Notes: generated by a model from the sequence alone, not told the origin. A stretch of 64,000 bases of DNA from Pratylenchus scribneri (GCA_030063045.1 JAQSEB010000023.1:5580001-5644000); one strand, 5' to 3'. Counted from the stretch's first letter, positions 12,301-23,663 are shown. Numbers and translations: made by a program.

Positions 12301-15300
12301 GTAAAAATGTGCCAAAATTTTGATTTTTGTTAAAATTTTTTGGGTAATTTTGAATGATAATTGGGAGAATATTGGGCCCAATTTTTTCCAATTCTATTTA
12401 TACCAATTTATGCTAAGCCCAATGCCAACATTTAACATTGGGTATAACGTTTGGCAATTATCATTAGTAGGGAGTGGATTTTTATTGATATCAATATTTT
12501 CTGCAAACTTAAAATAGCTTAAAACCAACATTAAATATGTTTTTAACAATGTTTCTTATTGATTTTCATGAACTTTTTATGCCAATATTCATCAATATTT
12601 AGCCATTTTTTTGGCAATTTTCATCAATATTTTGAAGATTTTGGTAGAATTTTACTAAATTTTATATTAAAAAATTGAAAAATTTTTGAAATTTTTGACA
12701 CTTTCTTCAAAAAATTTGGCACTTTTTGAAATTTTTTTTGAATTTTTGAAAAGAAATAGAAATTGATTTTTTAATTTTTTTTTGAAAATTTACCTAGTTT
12801 GTCTAAAAAATTTCATATTTTAGAAATGGAAATGGAAAATAAAATACATTGAAATTTGAATAATTTATGGATGAGAGTAATTCAATATGTTATGCCTATA
12901 TTTCGGGATTCTATATCAATAAAAATTCGCTCCCAAGTCATTATTTAGCCTTTATCCTTTAACAAAATGGTCAATGACTCAATTCATATTTAGCAGACAA
13001 AATTAACAAAAATTTTTATTAAATATTATTGGCCATTCTTAAAATTAATAATTAATTTTACGCAGGGAACCCCATCGGAACTCTCTTTGCTAAAAAGGCA
13101 TCCATCAGAGAAAATATTTGGTGTTCAATTGGCTGGCGGCTTTCCGGATTCCCTCTCGAAAGTTGTCCAAATTATCAGCGAAAATTTTGAAACAGATTTT
13201 ATTGATTTGAACTTGGTAAATATTTGGGAAAATATTCCGAGAAAACAATGAAAATATCGAAAAAGTTATAACTGTTCAGCAGTGTATTTATCCTAGTACC
13301 AAAATCTTCCAATAGATATTTATCTCGTAAAAATGGCATCATTTGATTATGTTTTTAACTTGAGCTTAACCAATTTAAATAAAGTTATTTACCGAAAAAA
13401 TTGGTTTAAAACCAAAGCCCAAAATTGATTTTAATTTTAAACCAAAATCCAAAATTGATTTAAATCCGTTTTAAACCATTTAATATAATTCGATGCGTTT
13501 TGATTAGATCTGTTCAATTTGATATATGTTTATGAATGTAAGACACACCTTTCCTTAAACCATTATAATCATTTTTGGCATTATAATTAGGTACCGTAAA
13601 TCTTCTATTAGAAGACCATGGGCTTATAAATTTCAGAGCCCTCCGAGATGGAGACTTTTCGGAAATTTTCGAGACAAAAAATACTTATTTCGGCTTAATT
13701 TCACCTCTACATTGGTTATTTTTGACATAAATTTTTCGAGGGGTGAGCTTCTAATAGAAGATTTACGGTATATACTTTTTTCCGACATTTGCAATGTTTT
13801 TTTTTCGACAAATTAAATATCATCCTTTAATAAATTCCTCTACACAAAATAAATATTTTAAAGGGCTGCCCATTGGATATTATCAATGAAAAGGGTGGTG
13901 GATGCCAATTGGCCACTAAGCCAAACAAACTTGTTGATTGTCTCCGTGCCATGCAATTCACAGCCGGCACAACACCAATCACCGTCAAAATGCGCTATGG
14001 CCTAAAAGAAGGGCAAAGAACTGCACACGGGGTTATGAAAATGTTGGCCGAGAAATGCACACCAAATTTGTTGACACTCCATCCAAGATCAAAATAAGTG
14101 AAAATGTCATAAAAAAAATCTCCAGTTTTTGGGTCATAAATAATAATTATAGCCCGGATTTATATTGATAAAAATTTAAAAAAAAATTTTTCATTTAAAG
14201 CAAAAATTATCCACATTTAGAAGATTTTATTCAGAATAAAAGTCATTCATTTACTAAAATAAAATTTTTTATAAACATTATTATTAAAAAATTTCTCAAA
14301 AATGGCGAAAAAGCAATTGTTCATTAATTCTTTTCAAAAATTCCATAATTAATTTTTTCGTTATTTTTTCCTCAAAAAATTTCCCAAATTTTTCATTTTT
14401 TTTCCTAAAATGTGTAAAATTTTATAAAATTCTTCAAAAATTGGCAAAATATTGATTAATATCGAAAAAAATATCATAAAAATCAACAAAAACATTCATA
14501 AAAACATGTTTTACGTTGTTTTAATACTATTTTAAGTGCGCAAACAAAATATTGAAATCAATATAAATTCGGGCCCTACTCATAATTTTTTATATAATAT
14601 GGGCAATCAAATCTTCACTATATAATTTTTAAGAACAAAAAATGACAAATCAAATGAAATTTTGATTGGAAAATTTTATAAACATTACAGAAAAATAGAA
14701 AAATATTTTTTTGCCATTAAATATTTTTTTTTGTCACTAAATATTGTTTTTTTTTCTTTAAGGAGCAACGTTACACGAAAGCAGCCGAATGGGATTATGT
14801 GAGGGAATGCGCTGATGCAATTGACGGCAAATTCCCATTTTTTGTTAGTGGCGATGTTTTCAGCTATCAAGATTATTATCAGGTATTGAAAAATAATAAC
14901 ATTTTTATTTTTATTCATTATTTTAGCATCTTTCTTCCCAGCCAATTGATGGAATTATGATTGGCCGAGGAGCGCTGGTCAAACCGTGGATTTTCAAAGA
15001 AATTGATGAACAAAGGGATTGGGATATTTCATCGTCGGAGAGATTTGATTTAATCAAGAAGTAATTAATAATAGGCCTGGGATTTAATTGATGAAAAATC
15101 CTGAATAATTTATTGAAATATTAATGTAAAAATCTTAAAATATTGACAAAAATTGCCAAATATAGCGAAAATATTAAAGAAAATTTTTTTAAAAAGATAT
15201 ATTTAAGAATTTTTTTAAAAATGTTTCCTTTTTCATTACATTAGATCAAAAAAATTCTAAAAATTTTGATGTTTTTATCCAAAAATTTTTAAATTCGTTT

Positions 15301-16375
15301 CCAAAAATGGAATTTTTTATATAGATCGCTAAAATTTTTTAAAATTCCGCAGTCAATTTATCTTTTTTTTTTAAAATTGCCTTTGTCAATTTTTAATTAG
15401 CTTTTATCAAAAAATTCTTAAATTTAGTAAAATTCTTTAAAAATCTCACTATATTGACTAAAATAGACAGAAAAAAATGCCGAAATATTGAATAAATATT
15501 GATGGCTAAAAACTGGCAAAATATTGATCAAAATTGAGAAAAAATATTTTACTCTGGTTTCAAGCTATTTTAAGTTCACAAATATTGATATTAATATAAA
15601 TCAGTTCTCTATTAATACAATTAATCATAAAAAATAATTTATTAAAATACTCAAATTTGAAAAGATATGTGAATTATGGATTGGAACATTGGGGCAGCGA
15701 TGATACTGGAGTGGAAACAACACGTCGATTCCTACTCGAATGGCTTAGTTTTCAGGTAAACAATGCAAATTAAAATTAGAATGCTCTGAAATTTATTTGG
15801 ATTTTATTGAAATTACCCAATCAAAAAGAATAAATAATATCAAAATTTAATAGTTTAAAATTTAAAACTATATTCTAAACCATATATCCAATTGGATAGA
15901 GGATAGAGCTGGTTAATACGGATTGAATGGTATATAATTTGTTATGGTTTGATCAAAATTAAAGGGTAGTAAACGGTTTAAACCATTTTAGTTCAAACTT
16001 TAAAACGATTTAGGTTTTTTGGTTCAAAATTTTTTTAGAATTTAAGCAAATTTCAATAATCAATCAATAAAGTTTGACGCGATCAATCGATTGTCTATAG
16101 ATTTTACATCTGGGCCACCCCCGACATTTTCAATGATTTTTTGTTAAATTAATTAATTTTCCATTTTTTAACATCGTTATATTCCCATTGGCATATTGCA
16201 AGAGCCACCGCAGAAAATAAATCAGCGACCACCGCCATATCGAGGCCGTGACGACCTGGAAACACTGATGGCCAGTCCGGCTTCATCGGATTGGGTTCGG
16301 ATCAGTGAAATGGTTTTGGGCAAAATTCCGGATGGTTTTGTGTTCATTCCAAAACATAAAGCAAATGCATATTGA
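9388..16375 (+). CDS. dus-3: tRNA-dihydrouridine(47) synthase (DUS3 / DUS3L)
   Basis: A flavin enzyme that reduces uridine 47 of tRNAs (and some mRNA uridines) to dihydrouridine using NAD(P)H. Exons: 9388-9745, 9792-9885, 10616-10717, 11933-12117, 12165-12187, 12236-12262, 13066-13215, 13864-14094, 14763-14882, 14942-15060, 15665-15755 and 16175-16375, about 566 residues. A basic N-terminus precedes two CCCH zinc fingers ([24 protein letters not shown]), an [10 protein letters not shown] linker, and the TIM barrel starting [19 protein letters not shown]. The barrel has NLGCP with the catalytic Cys, [21 protein letters not shown] (H and R ligands), and the FMN-phosphate motif IMIGRGAL. The C-terminal RNA-binding part includes [20 protein letters not shown], and the protein ends PKHKANAY as in animal DUS3L. 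Two splice sites are abnormal: after exon 8 there is AAAA|TAAGTG with no GT, and before exon 12 TTTTTTAACAT with no AG. Confidence 0.9.
10010..10565. repeat. Foldback repeat in DUS3 intron 2
   Basis: Contains TTAAACGGTTTTGGTT-type arms, GGCTATTAAATGC / GCATTTAATAGCC mirror arms and a CTCATTAGCCAA / TTGGCTGATGAA pair. Its ends carry the 'GATAGATCACTGGTCAAAACGCATCGAATTG' type motif shared with other copies. Confidence 0.6.
10850..11800. repeat. Nested foldback elements with a 26-bp satellite in DUS3 intron 3
   Basis: An outer element (11090-11260 with its mirror at 11700-11790: CGAGAATAGGCTCACTCGA / TCGAATTAGCCTACACTC) encloses a symmetrical block. At 11275-11350 TCAATTCCACAATAGGGTCAATGTGG-like units repeat three times. 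The mirror TTGACCCTATTGTGGAATTGA lies at 11650-11705. Between them a palindrome of the GATGCGTCTCGATGAGAT family fills 11370-11640. The outer element has a relative at 54165-54600. Confidence 0.75.
12470..12945. mobile_element. 'TTTTATTGATATCAAT' family element, reverse copy
   Basis: The left end TAGGGAGTGGATTTTTATTGAT is mirrored at the right by ATCAATAAAAATTCGCTCCC (12915-12935). It lies in DUS3 intron 6. Relatives are at 14135-14580, 15068-15625, 40815-41378 and 43174-43844. Confidence 0.65.
13270..13545. repeat. Foldback repeat of the GATGCGTTTTGAT family
   Basis: Arms with TTAAACCAAAGCCC/TTTTAAACC and a 'CGATGCGTTTTGATTAGATCTG' segment resemble the repeats at 11370-11640 and 15880-16110. 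It lies in DUS3 intron 7. Confidence 0.5.
13588..13772. mobile_element. Foldback element with ACCGTAAATCTTCTATTAGAAG ends
   Basis: The left arm ACCGTAAATCTTCTATTAG is matched by an inverted arm, CTTCTAATAGAAGATTTACGGT, ending near 13770. It lies in DUS3 intron 7. A degenerate relative is in Srt intron 1. Confidence 0.75.
14135..14580. mobile_element. 'TTTATATTGAT' family element in DUS3 intron 8
   Basis: Begins near TAGCCCGGATTTATATTGAT and ends ATCAATATAAATTCGGGCC. The interior holds AACATGTTTTACGTTG, shared with the copies at 40815 and 43174. This intron starts with the damaged donor of exon 8. Confidence 0.7.
15068..15625. mobile_element. 'TTTAATTGATGAAAAATCC' family element in DUS3 intron 10
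   Basis: Starts at TAGGCCTGGGATTTAATTGATG and ends with GATATTAATATAAATCAGTTC. The interior repeats AAATATTGA-type motifs as in the other copies, but the right end is degenerate. Confidence 0.6.
15880..16110. repeat. Foldback repeat of the GATGCGTCTCGATGAGAT family in DUS3 intron 11
   Basis: Contains CCAATTGGATAGAGG, TTGTTATGGTTTGATCAAAATTAAAGG and TTTAAACCATTTTAG motifs in the order seen in other copies. The right half is decayed. Confidence 0.5.
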
Positions 16376-17430
16376 TGGATGGAAAGGAATGGAAGAAGAA
16401 GAGGAAAATGAATGGATTTAGAATAAAGACATTATGATGATATTGATTGTTATTTAAAAAAATTAAATCAGCTGTTTTTTGTTGTTGTTTTTAATTTTGT
16501 TGAAGAACATATTAATTTGTTATATTTCCAAATTTCGAAAGTATTTTCAGCTTAGAGTACTAAAAAGGACGATTCGGAACTCTCAGAATTTTATTTTGGC
16601 CAAGGCTACCAGATTTTTTTCAAAATAAAGTACACAGGCCTTGAAAATAAAGATTTTTGTTTTAAGCAATATTATTTGATTAAAATTTTTTATTAGGTTT
16701 TTTATCATATATGTACACAAGGGGATCAATCAGGGACTAAAATTACATGTTTTCAAATGATATTTTTAAAATTTTTCGAGTCATAGCCAAAAAATTTACG
16801 CCAAAAATGGCCTCGAAACGAAAAATTTTAATTTTTTATATAATTTCTTGAAAAAAAGTATAACAATAGCCAAAATAAAGTACAAATATTAAAAAAATAC
16901 ATTTTTATTTTCAAAGATTTGACATTTGACCCCTCAAAAAAGATATCTGCTGCTAGCAGCCCTATTTCTAGGGCATATATAACCTTATTAAACAATATTC
17001 TATCAAGAAAACTTATAAACTCAGTGTGTAAATTTGGTATTTTTTAATTTTATTTAATTCTTAATTTTAAAATTCTTAGGATTAAAAATATGAATTTTCC
17101 TTAAACAACCCGTTTTTATAATAATTTATTTTACAACAAAATTTAAAGTCATCTTTTAGAGGTTATTTTAGGCTTTCGAATGATATATTTCTTTAAATCT
17201 AAAAATATTATGCCTTTAAATTTTTCCAATATTTTCCACTTGATTTCCAATATTTCGCCAAAAATTCCTCATTTTTCCCATCTATTGCCATCTTCATAAA
17301 ATCATTCATTTTCTGCTCTTTGTCCTTTCCCTTCCAAATTTCAATTCTAACTCATTCCTTTGCCCCATTTGCCCAATATATTCGCCTTTGAAAATTTGGA
17401 ATTGGAGGAATTTTCTTCGGCAAAAACAAC
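16376..17430. other. Intergenic stretch downstream of DUS3
   Basis: AT-rich DNA with the DUS3 3' UTR (GAATAAAG near 16420). No gene or clear repeat is seen. Confidence 0.4.
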
Positions 17431-17841
17431 TTAAATTGGCCGCGCATAACATGGGAAACTCCACAAATTTTGAGGGACGAGGAAGAGGCAACCAACAACG
17501 GAATTTGATGAGGCCGGAACAAAAAATATTATGGAGGAGAAAATGTTCACAGATTTGGAGGGAAATTGTGAGATTTTATGAGGTGGAAGGGGAAAAAGGA
17601 GATGGGAAGCGGGCATTGGAAGTGAGAATGGGTGTATTGGACGGAATGGGTGGTTGCTGTTTGGAAGAATTGTGATTAACAAAATTGCCTTCTTTCCCTC
17701 CGGCACCCATAATTCCTTGCGATGAGGCCCCCAAAAATACCAGCAGCAGCCAATCTGCCGGAATAAATGGCTAGAAGGGCGGGCCGCAATCTCTTGTTGA
17801 TGATTTTCGTACGGTGGTTTTTTATACAAATTCGTTGGCAT
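17431..17841 (-). CDS. Uncertain open frame, no known family
   Basis: An ATG-led frame of 136 codons on the minus strand, in a stretch clearly richer in G+C than its surroundings. It starts MPTNLYKKPPYENHQQ and includes WYFWGPHRKELWVPEGKKA. The opposite strand is also open (from the ATG at 17452, 74 codons ending CCLEEL), so the real strand is unclear. The composition shift suggests something functional. No domain, signal peptide or splice pattern decides it. Confidence 0.25.
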   Translation of the reverse strand: MPTNLYKKPPYENHQQEIAARPSSHLFRQIGCCWYFWGPHRKELWVPEGKKAILLITILPNSNHPFRPIHPFSLPMPASHLLFPLPPHKISQFPSKSVNIFSSIIFFVPASSNSVVGCLFLVPQNLWSFPCYARPI

Positions 17842-18354
17842 AGTTCAAGTCAAAACATTTATTTTAAATTCGCCAGATTAACTTAGTAACATCTCAGGCG
17901 AATATATTCTTTATTGCCTGTTTTTGGCTAGCAATAATAAAAACTTTGATTTAAACTTCCAAACATTTGGATTACGCTCTTCTTTCTTAAGTACAGATTA
18001 TTTTGTTATCAAAATGATTAATCAAATTATAATTGGTCGGAAAGTTATGGCAAAAAAGCTCCGATTTTAGTCTTTTTTTGTCGTTTTTTGATCAAAAATT
18101 TTTTCTATTTGATCAAAATTCTTCCTTAATCAATTCATCCAAATAAAGGGCTATATTGTGAAATTAAATTTGATAAATTTAAAGCCAATTTCCACATGAA
18201 TAAATGAATTAAGATATATAAAATATATCGTAAAAATGTTGTCCATCTTTTCCAAATATTTTCGCGATAATAATTAATAAGATCCTATAATAAATCAATC
18301 AACTTAATTTGTTCATAATTTTTGCATGATTTACAAGATTTACCGTTTGGTACT
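17842..18354. other. AT-rich intergenic stretch
   Basis: I see no gene, RNA or convincing repeat here. Confidence 0.4.
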
Positions 18355-18600
18355 TATACTGACTGTTTGGGTCCCCTTTTTTCTTCAAAAGGGAGAAAGT
18401 GGGGGAAAAGTGAAGGGTCCCCCCTATGGGTGTTAGGGATAGGGCATAGGGTTAGGTGAGATGATTTTATCCCATCCTTAACCCTTAATGACCCTATCCC
18501 TAAAACACCCATAGGGGGGGGGGGGGGGCTTCACTTTTCCCCCACTTTTCCTCTTTAAGGAAAAAAGGGGACCAAAACAGTATATAAGTACCGATTGTTT
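18355..18600. mobile_element. Foldback element with GGTCCCCTTTTTTC arms
   Basis: The left arm GGTACTTATACTGACTGTTTGG..GGTCCCCTTTTTTCTTCAAA..GTGAAGGGTCCCCCCTATGGG is mirrored at 18500-18600. The centre holds CCCTAACACC / GGTGTTAGGG and an 18-G run. Fragments with the same AAAAGTGAAG..CCCC motif occur at 21325-21515 and 49930-49975. Confidence 0.85.
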
Positions 18601-18720
18601 TTGGTATAATTGGTGAAAATGAAAATTTCATAAAAAATTAATTTTTTTTTAAAATTTCAATAATTGCCCCTTTAAATATTATAATTATAATTTTTCGTTT
18701 AATTTGAATAAATCCAAAAA

Positions 18721-19698
18721 ATGGCCTTCATTTATTTCATCATTTTGCCACTGCTGCTGGCAATATTCTTCTTGAATAATGCCGTGTTTTCGATGGATGG
18801 AGAAGTGGATTGGTTGGCAAAACGGCGCAATCAAAGTAAATATAAAAATATATTTCAAATTATTTTGAATCCTGAAAACATTTTCCTATGGGCTTAATTT
18901 GGAAATGTCTATCAAAAATTTGGTCCAATTTTTGTACAATGCAATTTATGTCAATTTTTGGTAACCTCAATGCCCAACATTTACCATTGGGAGATAGCTC
19001 AAAAATGGCCAAATATGCCAATGATCAAAAAGGTCATTCACGGAAGCAGAGAAAATTATCAAGAAAAACAAATTTTTGATTTTTTTTTTAAATTTTTAAT
19101 TACGTAAGCTAATTCATTATATTTTCTTTTTAAATTGTAATTAATTAATTGAAAAAAGCTATCTTCCATAGAATTGCGGATATGGCAAATTTGGTCCCAA
19201 CCAAACTGATTACCTTTTTAGTATTTTAAAAACTGGCTGGTGGCTTAAAATTTGTTTAGCATCCTAAAATTACGATCTTTGATTCCCAATTCTTCTTTTA
19301 GCCTTAATGAAATATTTGGCTCTAAAATCTTAAAAAAATTTTTCTCCAATTTATTTTTTTTTTAACCCAAAATTTTTAATCAGAATTTTACCCAATTTTT
19401 TCTTTTAAATTCAGCCATTGAAAAATGTTGCCCGCAAGAAATTCATCGGCTTTACGGTTCCCGGACAATGTACTGTTGTTTGGATGGCCTTTTTGCTGAA
19501 GCCGGTGAAAAGCCGCCATTATGGGAATGCGAGGAAAATGGTGAATTAAATCTGGTAAAAAATAAAATTAAGAAAAAAAATTAAATTTGAAATCCTTTTC
19601 AGGAACAAATTATGGAGACCATCCAATGTGCCCAACGGGAACTTCACGGTGAACGTGGAGTCGACATCTGCAGTACATTTTTAAAAAATAAATTATAA
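18721..19698 (+). CDS. Small secreted cysteine-rich protein
   Basis: Exons 18721-18835, 19415-19554 and 19603-19698 join in frame to 116 residues. The N-terminus MAFIYFIILPLLLAIFF is a strong signal peptide, with cleavage likely after AVFS. The mature protein has seven cysteines, including two CC pairs (EKCCPQE, MYCCLDG), and ends DICSTFLKNKL. The layout faintly recalls nematode DB modules, but I cannot place the family. It is likely secreted; whether it is a host-directed effector is speculation. The exon phases (1, then 0) are the same as in the exon set at 20378-21211, so the two are probably tandem duplicates. Confidence 0.7.
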
Positions 19699-20377
19699 TG
19701 AAACTATTCCAAATAAAATTTAAAAATATTAATATAAATAAAGATTAAAAATTTAAAAAATATATATTAATAAAATATATTGCTTTTTAATTAAATATTA
19801 AAAAATAATTTTAAATACAAAAATAAAAATACCATGGAGTAGAGTAAAAATTAATTTTTATCAAATTTTTGAAAATTTACGAAAATTTTAAAGAATTTAG
19901 TTTAAAAAATATTTTAAAATATTAAAAAAATAAATTTTTAAATTTGCAAAAAAGATCAATTAATTAATTAATTTCAAATGTAATAATTTTTATTAAATTA
20001 AAATGTTGGTAGAGCATATTAAATAAAATAAATCAATTTAGTTGAATATTAACTTTAAATTTAATATATTCTTTTATAACTTTTTGATGAAAAAATAAAT
20101 GATTATAAGAAGAATTAGCTGATTTAATAAATAAAAATGTGGTTGAAAAATCTGAAAATTTGTATTCTTTTGTCTATAAGCTTTTGGACCAATTATTATC
20201 CAATTATGTTTGATCAATTGTTTTGCCATCAAAATACTCTACACAAAAATAGATTAACCAAATACTCCTTGAAAAGCTGCTTATTAGATATTGGCCACAT
20301 TTTCCAAAAATGTATATTCAATTTAATAATAAATTAATTAAAAATAAAAAATAATTTGTATAAAATTTTTTTCACAG

Positions 20378-21211
20378 AGGTACCGTGCTGTGAGCTTTTT
20401 CAAAATGTTGAGCCCCCATCTGAGACGATGTGTTCCCGCAAATGTGCCGGCATGATCAAAAAGGTGGATATGACGCGCCACAAATTGATGCACGGTCTTC
20501 GCCAATGCCATCGTCTTGCCCCCATTCATTTTCTGGTAAAATATGAGAAAATTTAAATTGGAAATATTAAGCAAAAATAAAAAAAATATTTTTCTTAAAA
20601 TATTAATTAGCAAGTTTATTTTAATTATAATTTGAAGTAATTTAAAAAAATAATTTTAAAAAATAATTTAAATCAGAAAAAAATCAGAAATTTTTATTTT
20701 TTTATTTTGAAAATATTTTTCATTTTTTACTAAATAAATTATGAGATAATATTAATTTGCCTAAAAAATAATTAATCTGCCGAATTTTATCGTGCCGAAA
20801 AAATTATTTTTTGAGGCCATATAACTTGGCCCTAACTAGGTATTAGGGCTCAGAGTTAGGTCCAAGAGGATGGAATTAGGGGCTAATAAGGGTTAGGGAA
20901 TCTTAAAGAAGTCTGATTTGGTCAAGTTATATGGCCACAAAAATATAATATTTATCGATACGAAACTTTTTCGGCAAATTCATTTTTTTTCGGCAAATTA
21001 AATGACTGCCAATAAATTATTGGATGCAAATATTTAATAAGGAAATAATTTTAAACAATGTAAAAACATTTCATTCTTTAAGGCCTTTCAATTTTGTATT
21101 CGCCAGCAGCAAATTGATGCCAACAATGATGGCAATTCGGAATCGGCGGCGGTGGCCAAAACATTTCAAGAACAATGCTCAGAAGCGATTGGCATTGTTT
21201 TTTCGCGATAA
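20378..21211 (+). CDS. Second Cys-rich exon set, first exon not found
   Basis: Exons 20378-20535 and 21083-21211 read VPCCELFQNVEPPSETMCSR..MCS-K-C pattern, RQCHRLAPIHFL, then AFQFCIRQQQ and end GIVFSR. They are open, join in phase 0 and keep CC plus spaced Cys like the gene upstream. Exon 1 is missing. The nearest ATG frame (20137, MWLKNLKICILLSISFW, signal-like) has no donor that joins without making a stop. The acceptor at 20377 needs a phase-1 donor, which is what exon 1 of the upstream gene (18721-18835) offers. So this is either an alternative 3' part of that gene or a truncated duplicate. A GAGA-ended foldback element lies in the intron. Confidence 0.5.
20745..21010. mobile_element. 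GAGA-ended foldback element, copy 2
   Basis: 'AATTAATCTGCCGAATTTTATCGTGCCGAAAAAATT' with its mirror 'TATCGATACGAAACTTTTTCGGCAAATT'. The inner arms are GAGGCCATATAACTTGGCC / GGTCAAGTTATATGGCC. Confidence 0.75.
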
Positions 21212-21324
21212 ATTTTTGTTTTTAATTTGCTTAATATTTTTACACATTTTCCTCCTTTTTGATAATTGCCTAAAAACATTTGTTCATTTTTGCTCAATTT
21301 TATTTAATTATTTTATATCCTTCC

Positions 21325-21515
21325 TCTCTTTTTGTTGAGAAGGGAAAAAGTGAAGGGCCCCTTTTGGGTCATAAGGATTAGAATTAGTGTTATTAGGGGG
21401 GTTACTTGGATGATACCTATTACCTATTCTTGATTGACTCTACATAAAACATAACCGTAACTCTAATCGTGATAACCCAAAGGGATGACCCTTTATCTTT
21501 TCCCAGTTGACTCAA
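21325..21515. repeat. Degenerate foldback related to the 18355-18600 element
   Basis: 'GAAAAAGTGAAGGGCCCCTTTTGGGTCATAAGGATTAG' is roughly mirrored by 'ATAACCCAAAGGGATGACCCTTTATCTTTTCCC'. Confidence 0.55.
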
Positions 21516-21829
21516 ATAATAACCTCCAACTGGATTAACCGCTTTAATTACATAAATTTTATTAAATAAATGCTTTAAATTTCACGTGTCATCCATAAAA
21601 ATGAATTCATCATAAAAAGTAATTAATTGGAATTTCTGTTGGAGAAAATATCATGAATTATCTAATGGAGGAAAAAGATGGATAATACATAATACTAGAA
21701 AATTAAAGTCGGAAAAAATTCCATAATTTTCGTAAAAAAATTTTCCTCTTGTAATAAAAAAGCAGAGAGAGCAGAGAACAGTGGAAATATGCGCTCAAAA
21801 TGAAAGCAAATATTGATTTACGCTCTCCG

Positions 21830-21883
21830 CTGCCTGCTTCCCACAAACAATTTCGCTGGTTTATTCCTCTTTTCTATATAAAT
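21830..21883 (+). promoter_or_regulatory. TATA-box promoter block, copy 1
   Basis: 'CCCACAAACAATTTC' followed after about 25 bp by TATATAAAT (21875-21883). The same arrangement occurs at 37449-37498, each copy upstream of a related open frame. Core-promoter role is inferred from the TATA box and the conservation. Confidence 0.55.
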
Positions 21884-21914
21884 GAGGCCACAAATTCGTT
21901 CTCTCAGCGCCTTC

Positions 21915-22420
21915 CAGAGCTGTGCTTTTCATAAATCTTGACTCCGACCTCGACTCCGGACTCCGGGCTTTCCAATTTTTGACTCCGACTCCGACTCCAG
22001 CTCCGGAGTCGTTCTAAAACTCGACTCCGGAGTTTGACTCCGCAGAAATTTTTTTTAAGTAATTTCGATTTGGCTCTAGGGCATTTTTGTGTAAAATTAA
22101 CATCTCGAAAATGATATAATTTCGGTACGAAAATTTCAATTTTAGTCAAAATAAAGCAAAAAAATTTAATTATAAAAAAATTGAAAAGGGAAATTTTTAT
22201 AAAAATTAGGTAAAAAATACAATTTTTTTAATAAAAATCCGGAGTCCGGAGTCGCTCAAAATTTTTGACTCCGACTCCGACTCTCAACTCCGACCTTTGA
22301 AAATTTTGACTCCAGCTCCGACTCCGGACTCCGACCTTTTCAATTTTCGACTCCGACTCCGACTCCAACTCCGGAGCGGAGTCGGAGTTGGAGTTGGAGT
22401 CGGAGTCGGACCCAGCTCTG
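21915..22420. mobile_element. hAT-like element with (CTCCGA)n core
   Basis: Ends CAGAGCTGTGC and ACCCAGCTCTG, flanked by GCGCCTTC (21907-21914) and CCGCCTTC (22421-22428), a 7/8 duplication. The core is GACTCCGACTCCGG repeats in both orientations. It separates the TATA block from the conserved downstream body of the unit. The related unit at 37.5 kb has no insertion there, in effect an empty site. Confidence 0.8.
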
Positions 22421-22644
22421 CCGCCTTCCCTAATATTAACGCCGTTTTGTTGTTCCCAACTACTTTTGGTCCGCGCCTGGTAATTGTGCACATTGCAGAA
22501 TCTCACTGCACGGTGTGTAATAGTGCCGGGATTGCCAACCCTGAAAAGGGGACACGGGGACAATTCATTCGGTTGGAGTTAATGTTGAGGGAGATGGCCA
22601 ATTTTTTGGCCAAAGGAAATCTTCTATTTAGAAAAGAATTGTAA
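22421..22644 (+). CDS. Open frame of a dispersed TATA-driven unit, copy 1 (interrupted)
   Basis: Downstream of the hAT-like element a frame reads NINAVLLF, then AGIANPEKGTRGQFIRLELM, and stops at 22644. Its relative at 37516-37839 reads IDAVCC..SAPNPEKGIGGQFIRLESV in the same frame. Conservation of the ends with divergence of the middle suggests a coding unit, but no family is known and the start codon is unclear. Confidence 0.35.
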
Positions 22645-23663
22645 TTAATTTGGCATAAACTCATTGAATTTACCAAGAATCGGCCTGCTGGGATTGATTT
22701 ATTAAATGAAATTGCAATTTCGTTTTGTCGAAATTTCGAATTTCTATTTCGAGTAACTTTGGAATTTTGTTTCGAGTTTCAATTCGAGTAAATTTCTAGT
22801 TTCGTCTAGCCCTGCTGGCGACCTAACCTTAAACTAATTATCATAATTATTCAAGCAGAATATATTATTCTTTTTTTAATCGTATTCCATAAATATTTCG
22901 GTTAATTAGAAATTTAAATTCTTATTTATCAATAAAAATTATAAATTTTTTTGAAAAATATCTTTCTAGTCGTCTGGGAAAAATATTCAGAATTTTTTAT
23001 TATGAAAAACTTGAAATTAAAAAATAATGGCTGAAACTTGTTTTCTGTATTAAATAAAATTAAAATTTTTAGTAATAAATTTTAAATTATTTTTTACATT
23101 ATTATTTACAATTTTAAATTCATTTTTACAAATTTACAAAAATTACCTATGTTGTTTTCGGAGATCACTTATATTGGTTACACCTTTATCAATGTAAATT
23201 TTTTGTGAATGGAAAATTGTGAATTTGGGTAAGAGATGGCCCAGAATTTTTGGTGGGGGAAATTCTGACTGAGTAATTCAAAAATAATCACCCATATTTC
23301 TCTGGGCATTTGGCCGCTTTGCTAGAATTATTTTCGAAAGTGAAATGGTTTTATCTTTGGTTGACTATAATTTTTCGGGCACGGATGATGGGCAGGCAAA
23401 ACAATATCATCTCCCATGAAGCCAGCGTTTTTAGGAAGCCACTTTGTGTATATGTGGGAGGGGATGAATTCATTGATTTTAATGCATTTCAATTCAAAAG
23501 CATTTAATATTTTGTTTTTATAATTGAGCCACATTAAATTTCAGTTACTTTTATTCTATGGTGGTTAATTTTTTAATTTGAAATAATTATGATTAATTGG
23601 GTCCAAATTTTCAAAAAATTTTCTTAAAATTTTAAAAATATTTTTTTTCAGATCAAATAAAAA
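22645..23663. other. Intergenic stretch with a TTTCGAG-rich patch
   Basis: 22720-22810 repeats TTTCGAATTTC / TTTCGAGT motifs and ends TCTAGCCCTG, possibly a degraded relative of the hAT-like elements. A 65-codon frame at 23310-23507 and its antisense are unsupported. Confidence 0.4.

Noticed and set aside
21904..22563. Minus- and plus-strand frames rich in SDSDSNS or GVGVGV
   Set aside because: Translation of the (CTCCGA)n core of a hAT-like element.
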